A DNA stretch of 36,175 bases from an uncultured Granulosicoccaceae bacterium (GCA_937998875.1 CALLBO010000120.1:1-36175); one strand, 5' to 3'. Shown: positions 1 through 8,913, numbered from the stretch's first letter. Notes: a model not told the origin generated them from the letters alone. Translations and numbers: made by a program.

Positions 1-1
1 C

Positions 2-190
2 GCGGTAAAAGTACCAACGCTGATTGCCTGTGGAGCAGAGGATCAGCTGTGTCCGATAGATCGCCATCAACTGATGCATCAGCTCGTTGAAGGTTCTCGT
101 TTGGAAGTCATATCTGACGCCGGACACTTACCTACGCTGGAACAACCCGAACAAACGAACCGGATACTACATAAATGGTTAAGCCCGTGA
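2..190 (+). CDS. alpha/beta hydrolase, C-terminal fragment (runs off the window start)
   Basis: The open frame from base 2 encodes about 62 residues up to TGA at 188-190. It begins inside a strand reading VPTLIACGAEDQLCP, the usual segment carrying the catalytic Asp of alpha/beta hydrolases. It then reaches DAGHLPTLEQP, where the His matches the catalytic His of the family. The N-terminal part with the nucleophile elbow lies outside the window, so the substrate cannot be told. The stop overlaps the next start by 16 bases, which indicates translational coupling with the RraA-like gene. The family call is firm; a lactonase, esterase or C-C hydrolase role is open. Confidence 0.8.
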   Translation, partial: AVKVPTLIACGAEDQLCPIDRHQLMHQLVEGSRLEVISDAGHLPTLEQPEQTNRILHKWLSP

Positions 191-888
191 CACTCTCAAA
201 CAGTCTGTTAGAAAAGTTGCGCTCAGTAGATACGCCTACCGTCTGTAATGCCATAGAATTTGCGCAGGGCAAACGCGGCTTCAATCGTTTTACCCGAGGC
301 ACCATGTTGCACTCAAAGGCGGGTGATCCTGCCATTGTCGGTTTTGCGCGAACAGCCAGAATAAGCGGCCTCGCCCCACCGTCAGAACCTGTCGAGGTTA
401 TAAGAGCTCGACGGATGAATTACTTCAGATCAATGGCAGATGGCGATGGGCCAACTGCAGCCGTCGTTGAAGATGTCGACTACCCGAACTGTATTGCCGG
501 TTGGTGGGGTGAGGTGCATGTGGCGGTCCACAAAGGGCTTGGTTTATCTGGTGCCGTTACCAACGGCGTGATGCGTGATCTCGATGTTATCGATGCAGGT
601 TTTCCTGTTCTGGCAGGCAGTATCGGGCCCAGTCACGGTTACGTGCATGTTGTCGATATCGGTACGCCGGTAAACATCATGGGTATGCGGGTCGCTCAGG
701 GTGAGCTTATCCATGCAGACCGGCATGGTGCGCTGGTTATCCCTGCCGAGGTTATTGAAGAACTGGAAAGTGCAATTTCTACGGTAGAGTCGAGCGAGTC
801 TATCGTTTTGGGTCCGGCACGCGAGCCTGGCTTTAACATAGAAAAACTGGAAGCGGTGTGGGCAGAATTTGAACGGGCTAGAACCTGA
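175..888 (+). CDS. RraA-like / HMG-aldolase-family protein
   Basis: The 237-residue protein belongs to the RraA-like family, which includes 4-hydroxy-4-methyl-2-oxoglutarate aldolases and oxaloacetate decarboxylases, metal-dependent enzymes of aromatic and sugar-acid breakdown. The diagnostic stretch is visible: a Gly-rich turn GLGLSGAVTNG followed by VMRDLD, whose Arg-Asp pair binds the metal and carboxylate, and a late GELIHADRHGALVIP block typical of the family. The length is normal. The start codon lies inside the upstream hydrolase gene (16-base overlap), so the two are probably one operon for degrading a carboxylic acid. True RraA (RNase E inhibitor) is shorter, so I prefer an enzyme role. 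The exact substrate is inference only. Confidence 0.82.
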   Translation: MVKPVTLSNSLLEKLRSVDTPTVCNAIEFAQGKRGFNRFTRGTMLHSKAGDPAIVGFARTARISGLAPPSEPVEVIRARRMNYFRSMADGDGPTAAVVEDVDYPNCIAGWWGEVHVAVHKGLGLSGAVTNGVMRDLDVIDAGFPVLAGSIGPSHGYVHVVDIGTPVNIMGMRVAQGELIHADRHGALVIPAEVIEELESAISTVESSESIVLGPAREPGFNIEKLEAVWAEFERART

Positions 889-903
889 CTTGTAGGTAGA
901 GTA

Positions 904-947
904 AATCACCGCAGAAATACTTTGTATATTTATCAGGTCCGGTGATT
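904..947. terminator. inverted repeat between convergent genes, possible terminator
   Basis: AATCACCG (904-911) and CGGTGATT (940-947) are perfect inverted arms of 8 bases around a 28-base AT-rich spacer. They sit between the ends of the RraA-like gene and the facing minus-strand gene. No T-tract follows, so termination is a weak inference from position. Confidence 0.3.
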
Positions 948-975
948 CAATAGCACAAGGCGCGCGGGGCAGAAT

Positions 976-2151
976 TTAGTGTGGTTTTGACGCTTCCAAG
1001 TAAGCAACACTCGCTGGAGTGGCACCTTCACAACCCGCGAACTCTACATCGCTGGATACGGTTACACCATTAACTTGTACCTCCGCGTTTTCACGTAGTT
1101 TGTTCCTTAATGCGTCGAACTTGTTTTTCTCAAACAGTCGCATCTTCCACATGCTTTTAAAACTTCTTTGTTCTGCGATGCTGGTGAGCCCATCACCGGG
1201 CTTTCTATAGTCGCTTTCCTGTTTTTCTTTAAACAGGTCGTTAATGCTAAACGACTTAATACTTCCGGTTATTCTGTCGATTCGGGTGTCGGCCTTTTCG
1301 TTCGTGTGATTTTCAGTTTCGAGCCGATCGACAACAACAAAGTAAGTGTAAGTCAGCGTACCCTTGCCCGTCATTTTCGAGTCGGTCCACCGAATATGGG
1401 GACCAACAACTTGTCCAATTTGCATGTCGGCATTCCATTCCGGGTACTGATCGCGCCAATATTTTCCGTTGTAGTCAGGAACTGGATCAACGTCTTTCGG
1501 CATCGCTGGGATCCAGCGTTTACCATCTCTAACTGGATTTACGTGTGGCATGTATTGTTCACGAACTTCTTCGATATCCGCACCAGCCCTAAACATCTCA
1601 GCCACATTTGCTGAATCTTCTAGTGAAAACAGGTCGATACCTCTCACTTTAAAGGCCACAGTGGTGTTAACCAGTGGGTGAGCGATGTCTACTAAATGCT
1701 GATTTTCCACTTCATACTCAGCAGAAGTTAGCTTAATTTCATCTTTAATATCGTAGAAATCGGTGGAATAATTGTAGAGCGCCATTTGAAAGAGTATGTT
1801 GTCACGCTCCTCGCCTTGTGGATTTTCTTTTTCTAAATATCTGATTAAATCCGCCAATGTGTTCCTATTGAAAGCAATTGCTTCGAGATCAGATTTGGCG
1901 TCTTTTGCCGTGAAGTGATCAACCAGCCAACGTTCGAGCAGTATGGCTTCAACTGCCCGCTCACGAAGTAGTGCATCACTATGCGGAGAGCATCGCTCAT
2001 GTGGTTCAAGCAAGAACAATTCACCGTGAGAGAGCTTCTCATTGGCAATGACTTCACCATTAAGCGTAACGATAGACGCTGATGATTGAGCGGAAACTAT
2101 TGTAATAGTTAAGATAGTAGTTAAAACACTCACCGCAAATTTCATGATCAT
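976..2151 (-). CDS. secreted protein of unknown function, distantly SurA/PPIase-like
   Basis: The 391-residue product starts with a typical Sec signal peptide: a short basic start, a hydrophobic stretch rich in Thr and Ile, then VSAQSS as a likely cleavage region near residue 21. It is therefore predicted periplasmic. The middle holds charged helices. A segment around residues 205-280 with WIPAMP, IGQVVGPH and YFVVVDRLE recalls the rotamase region of SurA/PrsA-type peptidyl-prolyl isomerases (QVVGP followed by a strand ending in V-D). This resemblance is weak and I do not assign activity. Two Cys residues, one near 54 and one near the C terminus (AGCEG), could form a disulfide. The gene stands alone, convergent with the RraA-like gene. 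Confidence 0.7.
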   Translation of the reverse strand: MIMKFAVSVLTTILTITIVSAQSSASIVTLNGEVIANEKLSHGELFLLEPHERCSPHSDALLRERAVEAILLERWLVDHFTAKDAKSDLEAIAFNRNTLADLIRYLEKENPQGEERDNILFQMALYNYSTDFYDIKDEIKLTSAEYEVENQHLVDIAHPLVNTTVAFKVRGIDLFSLEDSANVAEMFRAGADIEEVREQYMPHVNPVRDGKRWIPAMPKDVDPVPDYNGKYWRDQYPEWNADMQIGQVVGPHIRWTDSKMTGKGTLTYTYFVVVDRLETENHTNEKADTRIDRITGSIKSFSINDLFKEKQESDYRKPGDGLTSIAEQRSFKSMWKMRLFEKNKFDALRNKLRENAEVQVNGVTVSSDVEFAGCEGATPASVAYLEASKPH

Positions 2152-2621
2152 TCTTCTAATTCGTTTTTTTGTCTAATTGCGAATTTTCATAATATTATTG
2201 TTCGAAAGGGCAGGAAGTATAAACCGCCAATTACTATCAAGCCACCCACACAATTTAACCGCAACAACAAATACCACACGTATGCTCAAAGAAAATACAA
2301 TGAAGATCCGATTATCAATCGGTAAGCACTTAGTTACTGTCCTTTCACCGCTAATTATAACGCCACCAAGGACTACTCGTTGGAACATATGTACAATAAA
2401 CTGACAGTAACCGACAACATTGAAGCAACTTACGTTCGGGTTAGAGCGGTGACGCGCTGAACAATTCAAGCACCTGGGCTGACAGTGAGTGTTGTCAACG
2501 AACTAAAACGTCAATCTACCACAATGCCGCGGTCCAGTTATGCGAGGTAACGCAATTTGCGCGCAACCAAAAACAAAGTTGCGCTAGCTTGAAATTTCCT
2601 GGTTTTCACTGCCCGGTACGA
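2152..2621. other. gene-poor intergenic stretch with one hairpin
   Basis: This is AT-rich sequence of 470 bases between two minus-strand genes. The short open frames on both strands have no recognisable domain and poor start sites. The only structure I can support is the hairpin at 2561-2584. The part next to 2151 presumably contains the promoter of the secreted-protein gene, but I see no convincing -35/-10 pair. Confidence 0.5.
2561..2584 (-). terminator. hairpin downstream of the cupin gene, possible terminator
   Basis: GCGCAAC (2561-2567) pairs perfectly with GTTGCGC (2578-2584) around a 10-base loop. It lies about 40 bases past the stop of the minus-strand cupin gene. There is no downstream U-tract, so it may be a factor-dependent or processing hairpin rather than a classic intrinsic terminator. 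Confidence 0.4.
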
Positions 2622-3119
2622 CTAATCTTCACCATCCCAATACCCTAATCCAGAATCATTTTTTACGATTTTAAAGATACCATTCTTATTGCCTACACGG
2701 CCAGGTGGTGCACCAGCGACTACACCTATTTTGTTCGAATTTGGATACACAGCTACTTCAGGTTCCAGCATAGTACTTACACAAAGATATGTGAGAGTTG
2801 AGTCAGAACTATTTATTATCTGATGTGGCTCTTCCGGGTTAGGTGGAGCAGATATAAAATCACCTACTCGTATTTTGTGCACTGCAGATCCAATTTTCAC
2901 GCTACCACTTCCACTTAAAACGAAGAACATCTCCTCATTTGCATAGTGAGCGTGTAGTGGCCAGGCGCTCTTTCCCGGCGGGACACGTGTGACACGATAA
3001 CCTAATTTATCTGTTTTGAGGTTATTTGCTACCGGTGCAATTTCGGCCTGAAAACTCTCTCCATGAGAGTGCAATGAAAACTCTAGCTGGTCCAGGTTTA
3101 TAATTTGATTGTTACTCAT
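2622..3119 (-). CDS. cupin-domain protein
   Basis: This 165-residue single-domain cupin has the classic first motif PLHAHYANEEMFFVLSGSG near residues 55-73, with His56, His58 and a Glu at 62/63 as metal ligands. The second motif near residues 86-100 (GDFISAPPNPEEPHQ) supplies His99. The full ligand set suggests a functional metal-binding cupin. The C-terminal AGAPPGR...YWDGED tail is typical of stand-alone bacterial cupins of unknown substrate, often annotated as sugar-binding or auxin-binding-like. It is isolated from its neighbours, so there is no pathway context. An isomerase, dioxygenase or binding role cannot be chosen from sequence alone. Confidence 0.85.
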   Translation of the reverse strand: MSNNQIINLDQLEFSLHSHGESFQAEIAPVANNLKTDKLGYRVTRVPPGKSAWPLHAHYANEEMFFVLSGSGSVKIGSAVHKIRVGDFISAPPNPEEPHQIINSSDSTLTYLCVSTMLEPEVAVYPNSNKIGVVAGAPPGRVGNKNGIFKIVKNDSGLGYWDGED

Positions 3120-3310
3120 AACGTCGCTTCTTTTTTATCTAACGATCCGGATAGTCCCTGAGAAATTGGTGTAACGTACAGCGAATTAGATAGTCAATTA
3201 CGCTAGTCTGTACATCGACGCACTATACCATTTACTTACAAGTTGTTTTTTCTCTTCAAACTGGTAATGAGTTAATAAGCTAGATTACCAAAGATGTTAC
3301 TTTCCCTTGC

Positions 3311-3619
3311 TTATCGATCTTCCGGAGAAATATCTTTCGTTGATAGTGCGAAATCTCTGAGCTGTTCAGTAGAGTAGCTGGTATTAACTCGTGTTTTAGA
3401 AGATGGCTGATGGGATATACTTGTATTTGGTCTTCTAGCTACCTTCGGGCGAATAGGCCTGGGTACAAACCCTCCACCACAGTTTGGGCACACGTTCGAC
3501 AAGACATCTACAACACAAGTTCTACAAAAGGTACACTCATACGAACATATCCTGGCTTCGATTGAACTTGCTGGCAGGTCCTTGTCGCAACACTCGCAAT
3601 TTGGTTTGAGAATTAGCAT
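3311..3619 (-). CDS. DUF1272-family zinc-ribbon protein
   Basis: The 102-residue protein has the hallmark DUF1272 start: ML-LKPNCECCDKDLP, then ARICSYECTFCRTCV and NVCPNCGGGFV. Eleven Cys residues in CxxC or CC pairs within the first 50 positions predict zinc binding. The C-terminal half, rich in Pro, Arg and Ser/Thr, is longer than usual for the family and looks disordered. The function is unknown for the whole family. It is divergent from the GlxA-type regulator gene with about 97 bases between the starts, a common arrangement for a regulator and its target, but this is only inference. Confidence 0.85.
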   Translation of the reverse strand: MLILKPNCECCDKDLPASSIEARICSYECTFCRTCVVDVLSNVCPNCGGGFVPRPIRPKVARRPNTSISHQPSSKTRVNTSYSTEQLRDFALSTKDISPEDR

Positions 3620-3716
3620 TTATCAACTCGTTATATGACGACAGCTGTAGACTAGCCCACCGCCGTATGGCATAAATGACATTAAACCCTCATTTACTGC
3701 CAATGTGCACAATCGT

Positions 3717-4682
3717 ATGACACTGAATATCGCATTTGTCGTATACCCGGGAATAAAGCTTCTTGACCTTGCAGGCCCACTACAGGTTTTCTCGGATGCC
3801 GTAAATGAGAAAGGTGAGAAGCCCTATAAACCATTTGTCATATCGAAAAGCGGCGGAATACTAGAAACAGACACTACTGTAAATATCGAGTCTAAGCCCC
3901 TGGATAAGTGCGTAGAATGCACAATAGATACACTGCTTGTTGTTGGTGGCAATGGTGTATACGACACGTTGTTGGATCAAGACTTTATAGATGGCGTTTA
4001 CCTACTAGCATCAAAGTCCAGACGAGTTGCAGCGATTTGCACTGGTACATTTGTTCTGGCTAAATGCGGACTGCTACACGGTAAACATGCTGTCACTCAT
4101 TGGGAGTCATGTGAACGACTCCAGCGCGAATACCCGACGCTACGTGTGGAAAAAGATCGAATATATATTGCTGATGGAAAGTATTGGAGATCTGCAGGAG
4201 TTACAGCTGGCATCGACATGGCGATTAAAATGGTTTCAAATGATCTGACCACTAATGTTGGACTATCGATTGCCAGATCGTTGGTAACTTACTTTGTACG
4301 GCCAGGTGGCCAATCCCAATTTAGTCAAACATTGGCATTACAATCAACAGATAACACGGGACGTTTTGATGAACTAAATAGCTGGATTCAAAATAACTTC
4401 CAGAACAATATAAACAATCAGATTCTTGCCGATCGCGTTGCTATGAGTGCACGCACATTTGCAAGATTATACTTGTCTGAAACCGGGATTACACCAGCGA
4501 AAGCAGTGTAATCTATACGCGTAGAAGCGGCATGTCGCTTGCTTCCACACAGCCACTACAACATCAGCACCATAGCAAATAAATGTGGATTTCTAAGTAG
4601 TGATAGGATGCAACGCGCTTTTTTACGGCAACTGAGGATCAAACCTCAAGAGTATCGTTCTCGTTTTACAGAAATGAATTAA
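3717..4682 (+). pseudogene. GlxA-type AraC-family regulator interrupted by an in-frame TAA
   Basis: The frame encodes an N-terminal DJ-1/PfpI-like amidotransferase domain (LNIAFVVYPGIKLLDLAGPLQVF, then AAICTGTFVLAKCGLLHGK with the nucleophile-elbow Cys). It continues into an AraC-type double helix-turn-helix. TAA at 4509-4511 falls in the middle of the HTH, just after ETGITPAKAV. The same frame then continues without a break as SIRVEAACRLL...ISTIANKCGF...RMQRAFLRQL to TAA at 4680-4682. Family members read about V-E-x-IR-x-EAA here, so one base change GAA to TAA explains the lesion. With it the full gene would be about 322 codons, the usual length. I chose ATG 3717 over the GTG 12 bases upstream because the family begins close to this residue. 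The truncated product would lack most of its DNA-binding domain. Confidence 0.8.
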
Positions 4683-4935
4683 GCAACCGTATTATCAAGT
4701 TATCCAGCTCGATTCTTGTGTCATCGACTAAGACATCGACATTGATGAGCCTTCTAAATTGCATATCTTTTCCAATTAAGAACCAATACAGACCGATAGT
4801 AAAACTAAGTAAGTCCCTACACGAACGTAGCTGAAAATTCAGAGATTGAAGATATGTGCGCTACGGCTGAGTTTCACCAGCAGCTTGAAATTACACTCCT
4901 AAGAGGCCGGCAATTAGAAGAAGCTCCCAATCGTA

Positions 4936-5544
4936 TTAGATCAAGCCTGCTGTTTTTGCAAACGGATCTCGGTTAGCGTCTTTATGCCATTCGTATTCAC
5001 AGCCCAGCGCGATCCTATCCGCCATTTCGCCACCAAACAAATCCTCCATTACAGCAAGTGCCATGTCCATTCCTGCAGACACACCAGATGACGTGTAAAA
5101 CTTTCCGTCTTTAACCCATCGAGCCTCTTTAACCCAGTCAACGTTTGGTGCAAGCGGTACAGTTTTCATGAAATCGAGCTTGTTTGTTGTTGCCTTACGT
5201 CCATCTAGTACTCCGGCAATCCCCAGCAACACAGTTCCTGTACAAACCGCCATTACGCGCTCTGCATTTGCTGATGCCTCCCTGATCCACTGTGTAAGTT
5301 CTTCATCTTTTGCTACGATCAAAGCGGCATCCCCTCCAGGTATAAGCACTAGATCGTAGTCATTTTTTTCAGCTATTGTTTTGTCGATAACAATTCGCTG
5401 ACCATGTACACTTGACACTGGGTCTTGCCCTTGGGCAACAGTTATTAATTCGATTTCTTCGCCAAAACCACCTAACATTTCTATAGGACCGAAATAGTCA
5501 AGCGTTTCAAAACCGGGAAACACAAACGCTGCAAGCTTCTTCAT
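4936..5544 (-). CDS. DJ-1/PfpI family protein (isonitrile-hydratase-like)
   Basis: The 202-residue protein has one DJ-1/PfpI domain. It starts KKLAAFVFPGFETLDYFGP, carries a Glu/Asp region typical of the GATase-1 fold, and shows the nucleophile elbow AVCTGTVLLG near residue 100, followed by GVLDGRKATTNK. This variant (CTGT followed by G-LDG--AT) is shared with GlxA-type regulators and with isonitrile hydratase InhA. The usual His after the elbow (AT-H) is Asn here (ATTNK), so the catalytic triad may be incomplete. It is a relative of the N-terminal domain encoded at 3717 and sits tail to tail with it. It could be a hydratase, glyoxalase or stress protein; I do not choose. Confidence 0.85.
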   Translation of the reverse strand: MKKLAAFVFPGFETLDYFGPIEMLGGFGEEIELITVAQGQDPVSSVHGQRIVIDKTIAEKNDYDLVLIPGGDAALIVAKDEELTQWIREASANAERVMAVCTGTVLLGIAGVLDGRKATTNKLDFMKTVPLAPNVDWVKEARWVKDGKFYTSSGVSAGMDMALAVMEDLFGGEMADRIALGCEYEWHKDANRDPFAKTAGLI

Positions 5545-5733
5545 TTTGTTGGTGTTAACTCTGTGAGTGTTTGGAAGTTAGACGTTGAAATGCCTTGTAC
5601 TATTTATACAGGTAGCCGAATATGCTGACGTCAGATTTTTGAATTTTAGCCGTTGGCGGTGCCACCTACTTTTGGATTCTAACATTTTTCCTGTATAAAA
5701 CTCTTATCAACCAATAAAACGTAGTAAAGAATT

Positions 5734-6056
5734 TTAGCTTCCTACAAAAACAATTCGGTCTACCGTGATTACGACACTACGGGATTTTTTTTATGCCGTA
5801 CTTCACACCGTGTAGTCAGGGAAGTGTTGCCAGCACTTACCACCTCCAGACCAAATTCCAGAATGTCACCGGTCTGGGTGGAAATCTTGAAGTCAATTTC
5901 GGACATGTATTTGGTCACAACCTTGTCATGCTTCATCTGGCATGACGCATAGATGGCCGCTTCTTCATCTATCCAACTCAGTAACTGACCACCAAACAAT
6001 CGGTCGCTGATGTTTAGATCGTTAGGCCTGACAAATCTTCGAGTGTAGTATTTCAT
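5734..6056 (-). pseudogene. YciA-like acyl-CoA thioesterase (hotdog fold), frameshifted in an A8 tract
   Basis: Residues 1-90 match acyl-CoA thioesterases of the YciA/BFIT type: RFVRPNDLNISDRLFGGQLLSWIDEEAAIYA (substrate-binding helix with Asp/Glu catalytic residues), then LEFGLEVVSAGNTSLTTRCEV. The zero frame ends early at TAA 5769-5771 after RHKKNPVVS. One added A (or two fewer) in the run of eight A (T8 on the plus strand at 5785-5792) restores SRSVVITVDRIVFVGS and a stop at 5734-5736, the normal family ending. The coding capacity is thus intact apart from a homopolymer slip. It could be a true mutation, an assembly error, or a site of transcriptional slippage. Confidence 0.78.
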
Positions 6057-6692
6057 TACAATTGATCTCTCTTACTCAGTGTTACGGTACATTGTTGCTT
6101 GGGATGTATTCACTGCCGCTATAAACAATACCGCGGCATTTATTGTTTTAGACAGCATTAATAACGCATCAGAGTGATGCAAATTCAGTCCATTCGATTC
6201 AGTGTTGTACCGACGGAACGTCTATATTCCTTTAGCCGACAATTCACTGCGCAAATGCGTCAGTCGTCTGCTAAAGTGCCCGAGGCAACTTCAGTCTTCG
6301 CCGACCTTTTTTGAGTGCGCTTGTTATGTCTTTGGCTTTTCGGTCTTCATCAGTGGCTTAGTCCACGGTAGAAAAAAGACGTCCTATACCCTAACCGCAC
6401 CATCAATACCCAGGTTACTTCACCCACTAACAGCGGGTGCACCACCGCATTCCGTCAGTCGATGTGTTGCACAGATGTGTTGTCTTCAACAGTTTGGCGA
6501 ACGAATTTTGCAGCACTCCGATGCAAAATTGACTGTTTAAAAAAAATATTGCCTTATCTATGATTTTTGTCAGTACAGTGCTTTCCTCCTCCAGGCGCCC
6601 CGTACTAGCTCAGTCGTGTAAGGGATATTGATCGCCAGGGACGGCAACCACGTTGAGTCAAGCGGAATTACCCGCTTCTCATTGGCACATAG
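6057..6692. other. intergenic stretch without a recognisable gene
   Basis: I find no supported gene in these 636 bases. The longest open frame (plus strand, near 6202-6540) is rich in Cys, Ser and Arg, has no domain, and shows no ribosome-binding site. A small hairpin, AAGCGG/CCGCTT with a 6-base loop, lies at 6660-6677. The region directly left of 6693 may contain eroded upstream parts of the permease remnant, but I cannot read them. Confidence 0.5.
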
Positions 6693-6902
6693 CGGCCAAC
6701 TAAGCTGGCCAGAACCTCCCAGGCGATAGGTGGCTTAAATACTCTGCCACTTGAGTTGCGAGGTCTTACTACCACAGTTACAGATCCGTCTATCTATGCG
6801 TTGGGAACAGTGACAACAGCCGTGAGCTTTCTGGTGATTGTGATCTGTATTTTTGCTTATGCGGTATTGAGTCGTCGCCGTAACAGGCGCAAGCATAAAT
6901 GA
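6693..6902 (+). pseudogene. C-terminal remnant of a PotC-like ABC transporter permease
   Basis: The open frame 6693-6902 (TAG upstream at 6690, stop TGA at 6900) has no good start codon. Its last 55 or so residues read NTLPLELRGL, then a TDPSIYALGTVTTAVSFL segment and a single hydrophobic helix with a basic RRRNRRKHK tail. This is how the second permease subunits of spermidine/putrescine-type ABC transporters end (N-LP-Y--...VTP-INAL-T). The first five membrane spans and the EAA loop are missing upstream, so I read it as a truncated gene left by a deletion. No other subunit of the transporter is nearby. Confidence 0.65.
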
Positions 6903-7090
6903 CAGAACATAATCCACCCTATTGTGCAATAAGAGGGTGCGAGCAGATTGCTCGGGCTTTGCGGATAACAAAAGAGAAAATACCCGCCTTTGCCTGGTGC
7001 ACTGGTGGTCTATGTAAAGTTATAATAATGCTCGCTTCAACTTACGGGTTCTCCCAGAAACCCATGGCTGCATAAGCTAGATAATATTCT

Positions 7091-8836
7091 ATGGCTACAT
7101 TTGTTACCCGAATAAATTCTTTATTGCACGAAATTTACCCGGACGCTGAGTTAGATAAATTATCCTCTCTGGTTATAGAGGCATTCTGGCCGACAGAAAA
7201 AAAACCGGGCGTAACTGGAAGACACCCTGGCAATGATCTCTGGACCGAGCGTGATGCTCTGTTGATTACCTACGGTGACTCCTTCATTGATGGTGCGCAT
7301 AAGCCGCTGGATTTGCTGCATGATTTTCTACTTCGGCGAATGCAATCTGTTGTTAACAGCGTGCATATTCTGCCTTTTTTCCCCTATACTTCTGATGACG
7401 GATTTGCAGTAACCGACTTTAAAACCGTAAACCCGATGCTTGGCGACTGGCCAGATATCAACCGTATCTCGGAGCGCTTTCAGCTGATGTCTGACCTGGT
7501 GCTCAATCATGTTTCCAGTCAGGGAGAATGGTTTAACCAATATCGACAGAACAATAGACCTTACGATAAGTTTTTCTTCGAGGCGTCCCCTGAGGATGAT
7601 TTGAAGGATGTTGTACGTCCTCGCACAACTCCCTTATTACAGCAGATAGAAACCGCCAACGGCGCTCGTCATGTCTGGTGTACTTTTAGTCATGATCAGA
7701 TCGATCTTGATTTCCGTAACCCGGAAGTATTGTTAGAATTCATACGCATTATCCGGCTTCATATTAATAACGGTGTCAGAATCATCAGGCTGGATGCGGT
7801 AGCTTTTCTTTGGAAACAGGCAGGAACATCCTGCGTACATTTGCCGCAGACACATGCAATTGTCAAACTGATGCGCCTGTTGTGCGACTATGCTGAAGAG
7901 CAGGTGATTCTGCTAACTGAAACCAACGTGCCCAAAGCCGAAAACCTTAGTTATTTTGGCAATCATGATGAAGCACATGTTATTTATAACTTTCCACTGC
8001 CACCGCTGGTATTGCATGCCATGATGTCTGGAACGGCTGCCTACCTCAAGCGTTGGCAACGTGGAATGCCACCAGCACCATTGGGTTGTACGTACTTAAA
8101 TTTTACCGCCAGTCATGATGGCATAGGTATGCGGCCGGCGGAGGGAGTGCTACCCGCCACAGAACAGGAGCGCATGATAGACACCGTTCGTGATAGTGGC
8201 GGGCTGGTATCGATGCGTACTTTGCCGGATGGTGGTGAAGCACCTTACGAGATCAACACCACTTACTTTGAGGCGACAAAACGGACGTTTAGCGGTGAAG
8301 ACGAATTTCATCAAGCCCGATTCATATGTTCACAAACAATAGTTATGTCTCTTGAAGGTATCCCTGCTTTCTATATTCACTCGATGTTAGCGACTCCCAA
8401 TGATCACGAAGCGGTTCAGCGTCGCGGGATGAACCGGGCGATTAATCGTCACCGTTGGGATTACCAAAGTTTGAATTCACTGTTGGATGATCCAGAATCA
8501 GAGCAGTCTCAAGTGCTGAAGGCGCTATCAGAGCTATTGCGTATACGAGGTGAGCAACCAGCCTTTCATCCGAATGCAACACAATTTACTATTCCTCTGG
8601 ACGATAGACTGTTCGGGTTATGGCGACAGAGCCTGGATCGACGGCAATCTATTTTTGCACTGCATAACGTCAGTGATCAGGTGGTAGAAGTGGAAACGGA
8701 AGCACTTAACCTTATTGATGATGAAAAATGGACAGACTTAATCAGCGGCGTGCTGATAGAGACTGAGTCGAAAGTGGAGCATGTGTCGAGAGTGATAACA
8801 CTGAAGCCTTATCAATGTTGTTGGATCAGTAACTGA
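7091..8836 (+). CDS. GH13_18 sugar phosphorylase, probable glucosylglycerate phosphorylase
   Basis: The 581-residue protein is a GH13 subfamily 18 phosphorylase (sucrose-phosphorylase type). A (beta/alpha)8 barrel runs from LLITYGDSF and VHILPFFPYTSDDGFAVTDF. The nucleophile is Asp235 in RIIRLDAVAFLWK, the acid/base Glu277 in VILLTETNVP, and the transition-state Asp343 in NFTASHDGIGMRP. Within this subfamily several specificities exist (sucrose, sucrose-6-phosphate, glucosylglycerol and glucosylglycerate). The neighbouring gpgS and phosphatase genes make 2-O-glucosylglycerate. Hence the likely reaction is phosphorolysis of glucosylglycerate to glucose-1-phosphate and glycerate in the cytoplasm. 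The gene is convergent with gpgS, so synthesis and recycling would be transcribed separately. The substrate is inferred from context. Confidence 0.88.
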   Translation: MATFVTRINSLLHEIYPDAELDKLSSLVIEAFWPTEKKPGVTGRHPGNDLWTERDALLITYGDSFIDGAHKPLDLLHDFLLRRMQSVVNSVHILPFFPYTSDDGFAVTDFKTVNPMLGDWPDINRISERFQLMSDLVLNHVSSQGEWFNQYRQNNRPYDKFFFEASPEDDLKDVVRPRTTPLLQQIETANGARHVWCTFSHDQIDLDFRNPEVLLEFIRIIRLHINNGVRIIRLDAVAFLWKQAGTSCVHLPQTHAIVKLMRLLCDYAEEQVILLTETNVPKAENLSYFGNHDEAHVIYNFPLPPLVLHAMMSGTAAYLKRWQRGMPPAPLGCTYLNFTASHDGIGMRPAEGVLPATEQERMIDTVRDSGGLVSMRTLPDGGEAPYEINTTYFEATKRTFSGEDEFHQARFICSQTIVMSLEGIPAFYIHSMLATPNDHEAVQRRGMNRAINRHRWDYQSLNSLLDDPESEQSQVLKALSELLRIRGEQPAFHPNATQFTIPLDDRLFGLWRQSLDRRQSIFALHNVSDQVVEVETEALNLIDDEKWTDLISGVLIETESKVEHVSRVITLKPYQCCWISN

Positions 8837-8875
8837 CAAATAATGCAGGCTAGATTTTCAGTTTAATTCAGCTCA

Positions 8876-8913
8876 AGCGCCTCACAATCACCGGCTAGCT
8901 GTCTAAAGGCGCT
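8876..8913. terminator. inverted repeat between convergent phosphorylase and gpgS genes
   Basis: AGCGCCT (8876-8882) and AGGCGCT (8907-8913) form perfect 7-base arms around a 24-base spacer in the 88-base gap between the two converging genes. The position suits a bidirectional terminator, but there is no T-tract on either side. Confidence 0.35.

Noticed and set aside
6202..6540. 112-codon plus-strand frame
   Set aside because: No ribosome-binding site, no domain, and odd composition (Cys, Ser, Arg); likely chance in non-coding sequence.
6915..6939. CACCC...GGGTG hairpin after the permease remnant as a terminator
   Set aside because: The pairing needs a bulge and a very small loop and has no T-tract.
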